From an uncultured Eubacteriales bacterium (GTDB lineage: Bacteria; Bacillota; Clostridia; Oscillospirales; Acutalibacteraceae): a stretch of DNA of 42,342 bases. A program made the translations under genes and the position numbers. Positions 23,159 to 33,076 of this stretch are shown here, piece by piece. The notes below the pieces were generated by a model that saw only the letters and a program-made list of their open reading frames with translations, was not told where the DNA came from and made no database searches. The stretch covers positions 1 through 42,342 of the forward strand of contig CAKSQS010000017.1 in assembly GCA_934486705.1 (NCBI GenBank), in the 5' to 3' direction. The stretch's first letter is position 1. Each line of letters begins with the position of its first letter.

Positions 23159-26134
23159 ATGCAGGTATATAAAGAACAGTATATATGGTTGTGCTTCGGC
23201 AGAGAAGACCTGACTTCATCGGCGGCAGACGCAAGAGCGGACGGCGCCGTTATTATAGGCGCGGGGTATAAAACGGGGGAAAACAAAAATTACCTTACGA
23301 ACACATTTACGCTTGCCAATAATATAGATTACCCGTGGTGCGATTTTTACCCGTTTGACCCGCTTATCTCAAATCATATAAGGGTTGAGATAAAAAGCGG
23401 TGAAATTGAGTATTTTGTTAACGAAACCTCGGTAACGAAAAGGCGGCTGCCGAGCAATTTCAAGGCGGGTTATTTCCTTATGGGAACAAACTCCAACGGG
23501 GCAACCGTTGAAAAAATATATATAAACGGTAAAGCCGTAGAGTTCGGCGGCTGCCTTTATTACAGCGATGTGGCAATATCCGAGGGAGCAAAATTACCGG
23601 CTGAATCGTTCTATAATATTAAGGAAAATCGGCTTGTAAGAACCTTTAATGCCGCAGGCACATGGGGTCGAAACGTCGCAATGATGTATTCTGAAGAAAT
23701 TTATTCGGAGCTGACGCTTGAATATGGCGTTAAGTTTTCATATGTCACGGCGGAAGAAGAACACTCGGAATCCAAAGACCCGTTCGGCAGTTACCCCATA
23801 GGTCCTAAGCCGCAGGCACAGTGGACCGATTGGACCGTACCCTCGGCTGTAAGGGATATAATATGGCATAAGCATTCCTTTGAGATAAGCTATATGGTGT
23901 ACGGCGTTTCAAAATCGCTGTATTTATCATTACCTGTGTGCGGCGGTGTGCGCTTTTCATCCGAAAAGCCGAGCACCAAAGCGGATGTCCCCGAGGAGCT
24001 TACGGCTGTTTTTGAACCCGAATATTCGCTTGAAATCGTGCGGGATAACGACTACCGTTTTCGCGGAAACGACGGAACTACGGCGGTGTTTGTTTCAGAA
24101 GGGAATATATGGCGCTTTGAAATATATTCGCCCGCGGGTAAGCTGCTTTATACCGTTAATAAATGGAATATAGGCATAGGGGAGGACAGGTGCGTTCAAA
24201 AGCAGTACAGCCTTGAATTACCCCTTGCAAACGACGAACTTGTGTGCGGCACGGGCGAGCGCTTTAACGGCTTTGACCAGCGCGGCAAGCAAATAGCCTT
24301 TTGGAATACCGACCCTACGTATCACTGGTATTCAACATCCGACAACCTTGATTTATGGCGCGGCTATAAGAATGTTCCGCTTATTCATACGGGGCGCGGC
24401 TGTTCGGTATTTTTCAATACCACCTGCAACGGGTATATGGATATAGGAAAATCCGACCCGACCCGTCTTTACTGCCAATTTGACGATAACAGGATAGATT
24501 TTTATATCTGGGCGGGTAATATACGCGAAAACCTCATTAAATATACCGACCTTACGGGAAAACAGCTTTTGCCGCCCGAGTGGGCGTTTCACTATCAGGC
24601 GGGCGGATCAAACGGCTTTTGGAAATGCCCGAGTGACGATACCCCGCGTGAAAAGTATAAGGCGACGTTTGATAACCTGACAGAGGGCTATAAAAAGCTC
24701 GGCACAGTCCCGTCCGCAATATACGGCGAGGGAGCTGTCGGCAAAGATCCCGAAAGCTATAAAGCGGCAAAGAAATTCGGTACGCGTATGCTCTGCTGGA
24801 ATTGCGCCGATTGCCCGCCGTATGTAAGGGAAAAGCTTTTCCCGGGCGTTCGCGCAAAGGATCTTCCGCTTGTAAAAAGCACGTTTGATACCGACGGCGA
24901 CCCCTACTATTTTATAGATTTCCCGAATGAGAAAAGCGGGGAAATACTGAACGCAATACACGGCGATAAAATAAAGGCGGGGCTTTCGGGCGGTATGGTG
25001 GATTTTGCGGAGTTAGTTCCGATAGACGCAAAATTTTCAAACGGGCTTTACGGAAACAGAATGCACAATTTCTTTGCCTACTGGTACGCCAAGGCTTACA
25101 ACAAGCTTTATACATCACTTCGCGGGGATGATTTTCTTTGCTACATACGCGCGGGCTGCGCAGGTTCGCAAAAGTGGCTTTGCACCTGGTGCGGAGATCA
25201 GTTTGCGGGGTTTGACGGCTTAAAACAGCAGTTAGCTGCGGGCTTAAGCATATCGGCAAGCGGCTTTTCGGTTTGGGGCGGAGACCTTGCGGGGCTTTGC
25301 GGCACGCCCACAAAGGAGGTTTTCCTGCGCGGGCTGCAATTCAGCACCTTTCAGCCGCTTATGCGCAGCGGCGGCGATTCCACAAAACAGCCGTGGGATT
25401 TCGGCGAGACTGCGGTTAAGGTTTACCTTAAGCATTTTTGGCTGCGAGAGAACTTAATACCTTTAATATACAGCAGCGCGGTAAAATCACATAAAACGGG
25501 TCTGCCTATGACAGAGCCTATGGCGGCGGCGTTCCCGAACGATTTATCCGTAAGGCGCACGGGCAGCGAATATATGTTTTGCGGGGAAATTCTGTTTTCC
25601 CCCGTGCTAAGCGAAGGCGCCGAAAAACAAACGGTCATTTTTCCTGCGGGCAATTGGTACGGAATTTTTGACGATACTGTGTATCATGGCGGGCAAACGC
25701 TCGAAATACCCGTAACGCTTAAATTTTCGCCCGCTTATATAAGGTCGGGCGCTGTAATACCCGTAAAGGTTACGGAAAGCCTTGAGCTTATGAAGCCCCT
25801 CGGTGACGGCGCGGTGCACGCACTGCTTATTACCCCGCCGACTGAAGCGAGACGGCACAGATATTATAAGGACAGCGAAAGCTGCACGGAATTTACCGTT
25901 CAAAAGGCAAACGGCGATTTTTCCGTTTCGGCGTCGGGCGAAAACAACTTTAAATACGCAATAATTTTATGCGACGCTGCGTATGCTGAATGCGACGGAA
26001 TGACCCTTAAAAAATATGATTCGGTAAATGACATATGCAATAAAAGCGGATACGCCGTATCGCACGGAAAAACATATATACATTCGGAAAACGGCTTTAA
26101 ACAGTTGACCATCAGTTTACAGGAGGCAGAATAA
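23159..26134 (+). CDS. Cytosolic GH31 glycosidase with atypical N-terminal sandwich segment
   Basis: GH31 alpha-glycosidase without signal peptide, so expected to act inside the cell. ATG 23159 is chosen because AAGGGAAG lies just upstream; an in-frame ATT at 23108 lacks a site and overlaps nothing useful. The GH31 unit starts near residue 200 (DPFGSYPIGP, shared with the other two GH31s), with CGTGERFNG, nucleophile Asp615 in GGMVDFAE and acid/base Asp680 in WCGDQFAG. The first 195 residues resemble the locus's beta-sandwich module, but in the order second half (about 7-135) then first half (about 139-195). The gene lies 51 bp after the solute-binding gene, and its stop overlaps the start of the next GH31 by 1 bp. 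Substrate unknown. Confidence 0.88.
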   Translation: MQVYKEQYIWLCFGREDLTSSAADARADGAVIIGAGYKTGENKNYLTNTFTLANNIDYPWCDFYPFDPLISNHIRVEIKSGEIEYFVNETSVTKRRLPSNFKAGYFLMGTNSNGATVEKIYINGKAVEFGGCLYYSDVAISEGAKLPAESFYNIKENRLVRTFNAAGTWGRNVAMMYSEEIYSELTLEYGVKFSYVTAEEEHSESKDPFGSYPIGPKPQAQWTDWTVPSAVRDIIWHKHSFEISYMVYGVSKSLYLSLPVCGGVRFSSEKPSTKADVPEELTAVFEPEYSLEIVRDNDYRFRGNDGTTAVFVSEGNIWRFEIYSPAGKLLYTVNKWNIGIGEDRCVQKQYSLELPLANDELVCGTGERFNGFDQRGKQIAFWNTDPTYHWYSTSDNLDLWRGYKNVPLIHTGRGCSVFFNTTCNGYMDIGKSDPTRLYCQFDDNRIDFYIWAGNIRENLIKYTDLTGKQLLPPEWAFHYQAGGSNGFWKCPSDDTPREKYKATFDNLTEGYKKLGTVPSAIYGEGAVGKDPESYKAAKKFGTRMLCWNCADCPPYVREKLFPGVRAKDLPLVKSTFDTDGDPYYFIDFPNEKSGEILNAIHGDKIKAGLSGGMVDFAELVPIDAKFSNGLYGNRMHNFFAYWYAKAYNKLYTSLRGDDFLCYIRAGCAGSQKWLCTWCGDQFAGFDGLKQQLAAGLSISASGFSVWGGDLAGLCGTPTKEVFLRGLQFSTFQPLMRSGGDSTKQPWDFGETAVKVYLKHFWLRENLIPLIYSSAVKSHKTGLPMTEPMAAAFPNDLSVRRTGSEYMFCGEILFSPVLSEGAEKQTVIFPAGNWYGIFDDTVYHGGQTLEIPVTLKFSPAYIRSGAVIPVKVTESLELMKPLGDGAVHALLITPPTEARRHRYYKDSESCTEFTVQKANGDFSVSASGENNFKYAIILCDAAYAECDGMTLKKYDSVNDICNKSGYAVSHGKTYIHSENGFKQLTISLQEAE

Positions 26135-29100
26135 TGTTACCGAAAAAAGTAATTAAGCTTTTCACATCATTATTTCTTATGCTTGTGATTGCTTTAAGCG
26201 CTGCGGTTACGGGCGCGGCAGCCCCGGGGGATTACGGAGTTTTTCCCGTCAGCCCCGAGCCGCCCGCCGTTAATGCGGTATGGTATTACATAACCGATTA
26301 CCGCGGCTATGAAAAGCACAGTAAATCATTTGAAATAAAGATAACCGTTAAGGAAGAGGATATGAGCCTTTTCCTCTCGTTCCCCTCTGTGGGCGGAATA
26401 CGGCTTGAAAACGAAGAGCCTGCGCAAAATCCGAAATCCTTTGAAGAAACGGGCATATTCGAGCCCGATTCCAACGATAAGATAAGCTATAAGGACGGGA
26501 ACTCGGGCAAAAATATTCTTATGACCTCATCCGACGGAACAGCCGTTAAGTTTATTGAAGAAAATTCTTCGTGGAAATTAGAGGTCTACGATAAAGCGGG
26601 GGTAAAGCTCTTTAATATAACCCCGCCGCAGATATCCTTCGGCTTAAGCCAAAAGAAATGGGCAAAGGCGCGGCTTGAGCTGCCGCTTTCAAGTGAAGAG
26701 GTTATTTACGGCACGGGCGAGCGTTTCGGACCTGTCAACCAAAACGGCACGCGCACCGTTATGTGGAATGCGGACGCAGCTTACCATTCGGCGGATACAA
26801 CGGGCGGCGAGCTTTGGCGCAGCTATACCAATATTCCCATACTTCACAGCAGCAGGGGATATACGCTGTTTTATAATTCCTTTGCCTCGGCTAATGTTGA
26901 TTTTGGATTTACCAATAAGAGAAAATACACGCTTGATTTTTCAGACAGCCGACTGGACGCATATATATGGACGGGCTCGGTAAAGGATAATCTTGTAAAA
27001 TATACCGACCTTACCGGAAAGCCGTACGCCCCCACCGCCGACTGGGCTTATAAATACCAGGCGGGCGGCTCAAACGGCTACTGGAAGAAGTACGGCGAAA
27101 GCACCCCGAACGCTATTACCCAACTTAATAACCTTTACGCATCTTATGAAGAAATGGGGACTCCCGTACACGTTGTATACGGCGAACATCCCACAATATC
27201 GGCTTCAAGCGTGGGTAATAATATAGTTAAAAGCAACGGCTCGGTTATGCTGCGCTGGAACAACGGCGATTTTGTTACCCCGTCAGATGCGCTTAACTAC
27301 ATTTCGGAAATCAAGCAGGATAAGCTGCCCTTTGTAAGATATGCGAGAAGTAAAAAGTTCGTAAATAACTGGGTGGATTTTACCGACCCTATGGGCACGG
27401 TGCTTTTAAAGCGTTGGTTAAAGCAATATACCGACCTCGGAATAAAGGGCGGTATGTGCGATTTTGCGGAGCTTATTCCATCCGCCACCATATTTTCCAA
27501 CGGGCTCGGCGGCGATAAAATGCATAACTTCTATACATATTTTTACGCCAAGGCTTACAATCAGGCTTATACAGAGCTTACAAACGACAATTTCCTGTGC
27601 TATATAAGAGGTGCTTGCGCAGGCGCGCAGAAATGGTCGCCCGTATGGCTCGGCGACCAGAGCGCTTCTCGCAGCGGTCTTGAAATGCAGGTAAGGTCCT
27701 TAATATCGCTCAGCGCCTCGGGCTACTCAATGATAGGCGCGGATATAGCCGCGCTGGACGGCACTCCGAGCGATTACCTTTACAGAAGATGGTTGCAGTT
27801 CGCAACCTTTATCCCCATAATGCGCTCGGGCGGCAACTCCTCAAAAAACCCGACCGATTACAATGTTCAAACGCAGGCGGCATATAAAAACGCATATTGG
27901 CTGCGCGAGAGCATTGCAGATAAGGTTCAGTCATCGGCAATAAAGGCGAATATAACGGGAATACCCATGACGCAGGCAATGGGCATTGCGTTTGACGGTC
28001 AGCTTGATTTATACAATATTGAGGACCAGTACCTTTTCTGCGACGACTTTTTGGTGAGCGTTATATATGACGACGTGCTTACCAAGGAAGTAACATTGCC
28101 TACGGGCAACTGGTACAACCTTTTTGACGGTAAAAAGGTAAGCGGCACGGGCAAAACGGTTGTGGAAACGCCCTATAACTATTCGCCCGTGTTTATACGC
28201 TCGGGCACTGCCGCACCCGTAAGTGTTGACAGCAATATGGATATTATGAAATCGGATAAAGACTCCGAAAAGGTGAAAGCGCTGCTTGTGACCCCGGCGG
28301 ATAAAAAGCGCACCGAGGTATACCACGCCGATAAACAGAGCACCACGGTATATACAAACGAACCGATAAATAAAAATACCTTCCGCATTTCCTACGATAA
28401 GGGCAACGAGGCTGAAAACCTGTTAGCTTACGGTGTTTCGGCTTACGGCGTAAGCGTTGACGGAAAGGCGCTTAAAAAGCTTGAAAGCATACCGACCGAC
28501 GGCAAAACAGCAGGCTATTATCTTGAAAGCGAGTCCGTTACCAAAATATACATAGGCAATTCGGATTGGAAAAATGTAGATATTACCCTCGGTGATTACG
28601 GCGAAGTAAATCTTCTTGAAAGCTTTACCGACCATGAGGCGAACGTATTGCTAAACTCTGCCGATAACGAATTTTACAACATAAACGATTCCCTTACGGC
28701 GGTGCTTAAAAAGTCGGCAACCGTAAATTCGGTTACGCTGAAATGGCTTTCATCCTATGCGGACGGATATACAATATCGGTTTCCGAGGACGGCAAGGTA
28801 TGGAAGGACGTAAAAACCGTGGAGGGCGCTGCGGGAGGCATTGAAACCGTCACATTCGAGCCTGTTCGTGCAAAATACGTAAGGCTTACGGTGGATTCCG
28901 TCTTGGGCGGCGCGCAGGCAACAATTTATCAAATGCTTGTAAATAAATGCTTGTATACAGAACTGTCCGAAACGGTTGACAATTACAAGCCCGTAACGGA
29001 CGACGACGGCAATACCTCTTATGTAGATTCGGATGACGACGACGGAACAACGGATACCGACGAGGACGACGAAATAAGGGTTCTTAAAAGAAGAAAGCTT

Positions 29101-29250
29101 ATAAAAAAAGGAAAAAACACAATATTAGGGCTTAGTCCCGTTGTGTTCTTCATAATTTTGGGTGCGGCGATACTTGTTGTTGCGTGCGCTGCGGTATTTA
29201 TAATAATTCTTATTAAGAAAAAACGCAAAAAAACTAATCAGAACGCGTAA
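26134..29250 (+). CDS. Membrane-anchored extracellular GH31 with discoidin-like domain
   Basis: GH31 alpha-glycosidase displayed on the cell surface. A signal peptide (1-30) precedes the catalytic unit, which has YGTGERFGP, nucleophile Asp443 in GGMCDFAE and acid/base Asp508 in GDQSAS. The conserved WGGDLAG seen in the two paralogues is IGADIAA here, so specificity may differ. An F5/8C (discoidin/CBM32-like) domain covers about 825-950, ending ARYVRLT-like (AKYVRLTVDS). A highly acidic linker (about 965-990) leads to one C-terminal membrane helix (about 1003-1027) and a basic tail KKKRKKTNQNA inside. There is no LPXTG or dockerin. The ATG shares one base with the previous stop (TAATG), so translation is coupled. 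Confidence 0.9.
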   Translation: MLPKKVIKLFTSLFLMLVIALSAAVTGAAAPGDYGVFPVSPEPPAVNAVWYYITDYRGYEKHSKSFEIKITVKEEDMSLFLSFPSVGGIRLENEEPAQNPKSFEETGIFEPDSNDKISYKDGNSGKNILMTSSDGTAVKFIEENSSWKLEVYDKAGVKLFNITPPQISFGLSQKKWAKARLELPLSSEEVIYGTGERFGPVNQNGTRTVMWNADAAYHSADTTGGELWRSYTNIPILHSSRGYTLFYNSFASANVDFGFTNKRKYTLDFSDSRLDAYIWTGSVKDNLVKYTDLTGKPYAPTADWAYKYQAGGSNGYWKKYGESTPNAITQLNNLYASYEEMGTPVHVVYGEHPTISASSVGNNIVKSNGSVMLRWNNGDFVTPSDALNYISEIKQDKLPFVRYARSKKFVNNWVDFTDPMGTVLLKRWLKQYTDLGIKGGMCDFAELIPSATIFSNGLGGDKMHNFYTYFYAKAYNQAYTELTNDNFLCYIRGACAGAQKWSPVWLGDQSASRSGLEMQVRSLISLSASGYSMIGADIAALDGTPSDYLYRRWLQFATFIPIMRSGGNSSKNPTDYNVQTQAAYKNAYWLRESIADKVQSSAIKANITGIPMTQAMGIAFDGQLDLYNIEDQYLFCDDFLVSVIYDDVLTKEVTLPTGNWYNLFDGKKVSGTGKTVVETPYNYSPVFIRSGTAAPVSVDSNMDIMKSDKDSEKVKALLVTPADKKRTEVYHADKQSTTVYTNEPINKNTFRISYDKGNEAENLLAYGVSAYGVSVDGKALKKLESIPTDGKTAGYYLESESVTKIYIGNSDWKNVDITLGDYGEVNLLESFTDHEANVLLNSADNEFYNINDSLTAVLKKSATVNSVTLKWLSSYADGYTISVSEDGKVWKDVKTVEGAAGGIETVTFEPVRAKYVRLTVDSVLGGAQATIYQMLVNKCLYTELSETVDNYKPVTDDDGNTSYVDSDDDDGTTDTDEDDEIRVLKRRKLIKKGKNTILGLSPVVFFIILGAAILVVACAAVFIIILIKKKRKKTNQNA

Positions 29251-29283
29251 ATATGCTTACGCTTTAATTGAAAGGGAGTTCTT

Positions 29284-32133
29284 ATGGTAAGGCTTAAAAG
29301 GTTTGTTTCGCTTTTACTTATATTCGGCACTTTGGTGTTTTCTTCGGGATTGGCGGTAACAGCAGAGGAAAGCGGGAATAAGAGCTCCCGAAATTATTCG
29401 GAAAACGCCGTTCAAAAATGGCTTGACCCCGTTTTTGACGGGGCTGCAGCCTCAAACGGCTTTGAAAACCCACATAAGCTGATTGCAGGCGATACCGCCG
29501 AGTATACCGTTACGGTAAATACCGACGGTGAGTATAAGGTAATGCTTGTATACAGGGCGATAAACTCTGCGGTGGCAATGGATAACACCGTGGAGTTTAA
29601 TATGGACGGAAAAGACTATAACGCCCAGCTGCCCGCAGTATGGTACGACGCCGAGCGCGGGCTTAAGGACCGCTCGGACAACGAGATAATTCCCGAGCAA
29701 AAAACCGTTGACGATTATTGCAAATGCTTTTTAACTGATGCCTCGGGAATAAATAAGGCTGATTTGGTGCTGAGTCTTTCCGCAGGCACGCACAGCTATA
29801 AAATATGCTCAAAGGTTCAGGATATAGAAATCGGCGGGATATATTTTGTGCCCGTATCAAAAATTTCTTCATACAGCGAGACCGTAAAGGGTAAGGAAAT
29901 AAAGCACGGAGCTGATACCGTAAGCATTGAGGCGGAGCATTATTCGCTGAAATCCGATTCATATATCAGAAGTGCAAACGTTCAGAAAAACACCGTAACG
30001 CCTTATAAAACCTACAAAAAGCTGCTCAACGTGCTTTCGGGGGATTCATGGAGCACGGCGGGGCAAAAGGTGCTTTGGGAGTTTGAAATTAAAAATTCGG
30101 GTTGGTATCGCATAGGAGCAAATTATCAGCAATCCTCAAATACCGAGCTACCCGTATACAGAAAAATAGAAATTGACGGCAAAGTGCCCTTTGCCGAATG
30201 GGAAAACCACATTTTTGAAAGCACCGGCAGCAATAAATATAAAACCGCCGCCCTAAAGGTTGACGGTAAGGACGCATGGGTATACCTCGAAAAGGGTATG
30301 CACACCGTTGCTATGACGGCGTCGGTAGGAGAGCTTGAAAAGGTCTATGAGGAAATTTTAAGCCTTATAAGCAATATGAACGATTTGGGCACTACACTTT
30401 TAAAGCTTACCGCAGGCGAGTCCGACGCTAACAGGACCTGGGATATTGACGCGTATATGCCGAATATTCAGGACGATATTTATAAATTCGCCGACCGCAT
30501 AGACGCAATATATAAGGAAACACAGAAAATTACCGATAAAGAGCCCGTTTATGCGGACGACCTTAAATACGCCGCTGAGCTTGTAAGGAAATTCGCGGGC
30601 GATAAGAAAACCATACCGAACAATACCGATATGCTTTGCCGCGGGGATAATTCCGCCACAACATATCTTATAAACGTTATAGGAAATATAACGGCGCAGT
30701 CGCTCACGCTTGATAAAATTTATATTTACGGCGACAAAGAACCGAAACAGCAAAAAGCGGGATTTTTCACATCCCTTTTTGAATCGGTTAAAAGATTTGT
30801 CTATTCGTTTACCGCGGCGGCTGTGTCCGATGATTACGGTGTGTCCGAAAAGGGAGACGATCAGCTGAAAGTTTGGGTAGGGCAGACCCCCATGTGCGTG
30901 AGCATTATGCAGCAAATGGTGGACGCCACCTACAATAAGGAGCACGGCACTAATATTCAGCTTGTGGTTATGCCGAGCGAGCAAAAGCTGATACTTGCAA
31001 ATTCCGTAGGCAATAACCCCGACCTTGTAATATCCTCTGTCGCACCATATAAATACGCAATAAGGGGCGCGGCGAAAAACCTACTTGATTACGACGATTT
31101 CCTTGACTACTACACAAAGGAATACAGTATTGAATCGTTAGTTCCCATGTATTATAACGGCGGTGTGTACGGCGTTAACGAAACCAGAAACTTTTCGGTG
31201 CTTTTTTACCGTAAGGATACGCTTAGCTCCCTTGGTCTTTCAGTGCCGAAAACGTGGGACGACGTGCGCTCAATGATGCCTACGCTGCTCAGAAACTCTA
31301 TGAATTTCAGTCTGCCGACCTCGGGCGGCGGCGCGTATGCAATAGGCAATGTAGCGCCGTTTATATTGCAGAATAACGGGCAGATATATGCTCCGGACGG
31401 AATGACGGCGGCTATAGACAGCGAAAACACGATTACCGCCATACAGGAGATAACCGATTTTTATAAAATATACGGCGTTCAGCAGTCCGTCGCGAGCTTT
31501 TTCAACAGCTTTAGGTACAACCAAATACCCATAGGCATAGCGGGGTATGACTTTTATTTGCAGCTTAATATGGCAGCGCCCGAGCTTAACGGACTTTGGG
31601 ATATTGCGCCCGTTCCCGGCACATTAAGAGAGGACGGGAGTATCAGCCGCGATTACGGCTGCAACGGCTCTGCCAGTATGATATTTGAAAATTCCAAAAA
31701 GCACGAAGAGGCGTGGGATTTCCTTAAATGGTGGCTTTCATCTGAAACCCAAACCGAGTATTCAAGAAAGCGGCAAACGGGCTACGGCGCAAGCTACCTT
31801 TGGAACTCCGCAAACCGGGTAACATTTGAAACGCTGCCGTTTTCATCCGAGCATAAGGCGGTAATACGCGAGCAATTTGCAAATCAGCAGGAGGTTGCGG
31901 AGCATCCCGCAAGCTACATTGTCGCGCGAGAAATAGGCAACGTGTGGAACAATGTGGTAATTTCAAATAAATCGCTTGTTGATAACATAAACTCATCAAC
32001 AATTCTTTGCAACCGCGAGTTCAGAAGAAAGCTGCAGGAATTCGGGTTTATTGATAAAAACGGGAAAATAATTAAAGAGTATTCCACAAACGCTTTAGCG
32101 GAGCTTAAAAGAATACAGGAGGGGAAAAAATGA
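29284..32133 (+). CDS. Very large solute-binding protein with N-terminal CBM-like domains
   Basis: Family 1 extracellular solute-binding domain (about 525-949; opens DDQLKVWVGQTP, later NNPDLVISS and the conserved hinge EEAWDFLKWW) joined to a long N-terminal extension. A signal peptide (1-27) ends LAVTAEE with no lipobox cysteine. Two beta-sandwich regions that look like CBM6/CBM35-type carbohydrate-binding domains follow (about 45-190 and 210-350), the second opening DTVSIEAEHY. A partly helical segment covers about 350-520. At 949 residues it is about twice the usual size. ATG 29284 follows AAAGGGAG. Its stop overlaps the next permease start (ATGA), tying it to that permease pair. The CBM-like parts may pre-bind polymer chains near the importer; this is inference. 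Confidence 0.87.
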   Translation: MVRLKRFVSLLLIFGTLVFSSGLAVTAEESGNKSSRNYSENAVQKWLDPVFDGAAASNGFENPHKLIAGDTAEYTVTVNTDGEYKVMLVYRAINSAVAMDNTVEFNMDGKDYNAQLPAVWYDAERGLKDRSDNEIIPEQKTVDDYCKCFLTDASGINKADLVLSLSAGTHSYKICSKVQDIEIGGIYFVPVSKISSYSETVKGKEIKHGADTVSIEAEHYSLKSDSYIRSANVQKNTVTPYKTYKKLLNVLSGDSWSTAGQKVLWEFEIKNSGWYRIGANYQQSSNTELPVYRKIEIDGKVPFAEWENHIFESTGSNKYKTAALKVDGKDAWVYLEKGMHTVAMTASVGELEKVYEEILSLISNMNDLGTTLLKLTAGESDANRTWDIDAYMPNIQDDIYKFADRIDAIYKETQKITDKEPVYADDLKYAAELVRKFAGDKKTIPNNTDMLCRGDNSATTYLINVIGNITAQSLTLDKIYIYGDKEPKQQKAGFFTSLFESVKRFVYSFTAAAVSDDYGVSEKGDDQLKVWVGQTPMCVSIMQQMVDATYNKEHGTNIQLVVMPSEQKLILANSVGNNPDLVISSVAPYKYAIRGAAKNLLDYDDFLDYYTKEYSIESLVPMYYNGGVYGVNETRNFSVLFYRKDTLSSLGLSVPKTWDDVRSMMPTLLRNSMNFSLPTSGGGAYAIGNVAPFILQNNGQIYAPDGMTAAIDSENTITAIQEITDFYKIYGVQQSVASFFNSFRYNQIPIGIAGYDFYLQLNMAAPELNGLWDIAPVPGTLREDGSISRDYGCNGSASMIFENSKKHEEAWDFLKWWLSSETQTEYSRKRQTGYGASYLWNSANRVTFETLPFSSEHKAVIREQFANQQEVAEHPASYIVAREIGNVWNNVVISNKSLVDNINSSTILCNREFRRKLQEFGFIDKNGKIIKEYSTNALAELKRIQEGKK

Positions 32134-33032
32134 AGCAGAAGCTGAAAAACTTTTTTGACAGACATTCGGTGCTTGTTTTTCTTTTGCCGTATATCATACT
32201 GTTCAGTTTATTTATTATAATACCCTCTGTTGCCTCGGTGGTGCTTTCGTTTACCGATTTCAATACGATAGAATTTCCGCACTTTGTGGGAATTAAGAAT
32301 TATATATCTCTGCTTACAAACGACACCGTGTTTACAAGGAACGTTTTGCCCAATACGCTGAAATATGCGCTGTTTGTGGGCGTGGGCGGGTACGCTTTGT
32401 CGTTTTTTATGGCTTGGTCGCTTTCCCAGCTTACAAAAACGCCCCGCACAATACTTACGGTAATTATGTATTCGCCTTCAATGACGGGCGGCGTGCTGCT
32501 TTCCACCGTTTGGGGCGTTATGTTCAACGGCGAAAAAACAGGCTGGCTTAATTACATACTGCTGAAATTGCAGGTCATAGATGAGCCTATAGTGTGGCTG
32601 CAATCGGAAAAATACCTTATGCCCATTATGATTTTAGTGGCCCTGTGGGGCTGTATGGGCGTCGGCTTTTTATCAATACTTTCGGGACTTCTCAACATAA
32701 ATTCCGAAATATACGAGGCAGGGTATATAGACGGCATTAAAAACCGCTTTCAGGAAATAATTTATATAACCATACCGTCAATAAAGCCGCAAATGCTTTT
32801 CGGCGCGATAATGGCAATAGTAGGCACATTTAACAGCAGTGGCACGGGCGTAGCCCTTACAGGCACAAACCCCACGCCGAACTACGCGGGACAGCTTATA
32901 GTAAACCACATTGACGATTACGGATTCATCCGCCATGAAATGGGTTACGCAGCGGCTGTTTCGGTTGTGGTGCTGCTCGGCGTATTCTTACTCACACGCG
33001 TAGTCGGAAAGATTTTTTCCGATGATGATTGA
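32130..33032 (+). CDS. CUT1 sugar ABC transporter permease (MalF-like)
   Basis: Integral membrane subunit of a carbohydrate importer with six predicted helices; the first is the hydrophobic stretch ending near residue 36. The cytoplasmic EAA loop that contacts the ATPase starts at Glu196 (EAGYIDGIKNRF). Length 300 is normal. It overlaps the large solute-binding gene by 4 bp (ATGA) and is followed 44 bp later by its MalG-like partner. No ATP-binding subunit is in the window; CUT1 systems of Gram-positives commonly share one ATPase encoded elsewhere. Confidence 0.93.
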   Translation: MKQKLKNFFDRHSVLVFLLPYIILFSLFIIIPSVASVVLSFTDFNTIEFPHFVGIKNYISLLTNDTVFTRNVLPNTLKYALFVGVGGYALSFFMAWSLSQLTKTPRTILTVIMYSPSMTGGVLLSTVWGVMFNGEKTGWLNYILLKLQVIDEPIVWLQSEKYLMPIMILVALWGCMGVGFLSILSGLLNINSEIYEAGYIDGIKNRFQEIIYITIPSIKPQMLFGAIMAIVGTFNSSGTGVALTGTNPTPNYAGQLIVNHIDDYGFIRHEMGYAAAVSVVVLLGVFLLTRVVGKIFSDDD

Positions 33033-33076
33033 GAAGACCTACAAGAGATATTTAAAACGCGGGGAGGAAAACGGCT

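Noticed and set aside
29000..29100. Acidic Asp/Glu stretch of the membrane GH31 as dockerin calcium loops
   Set aside because: The spacing does not follow the DxNxDxxxxxxD pattern, and it leads directly into a membrane helix, so it is a linker.
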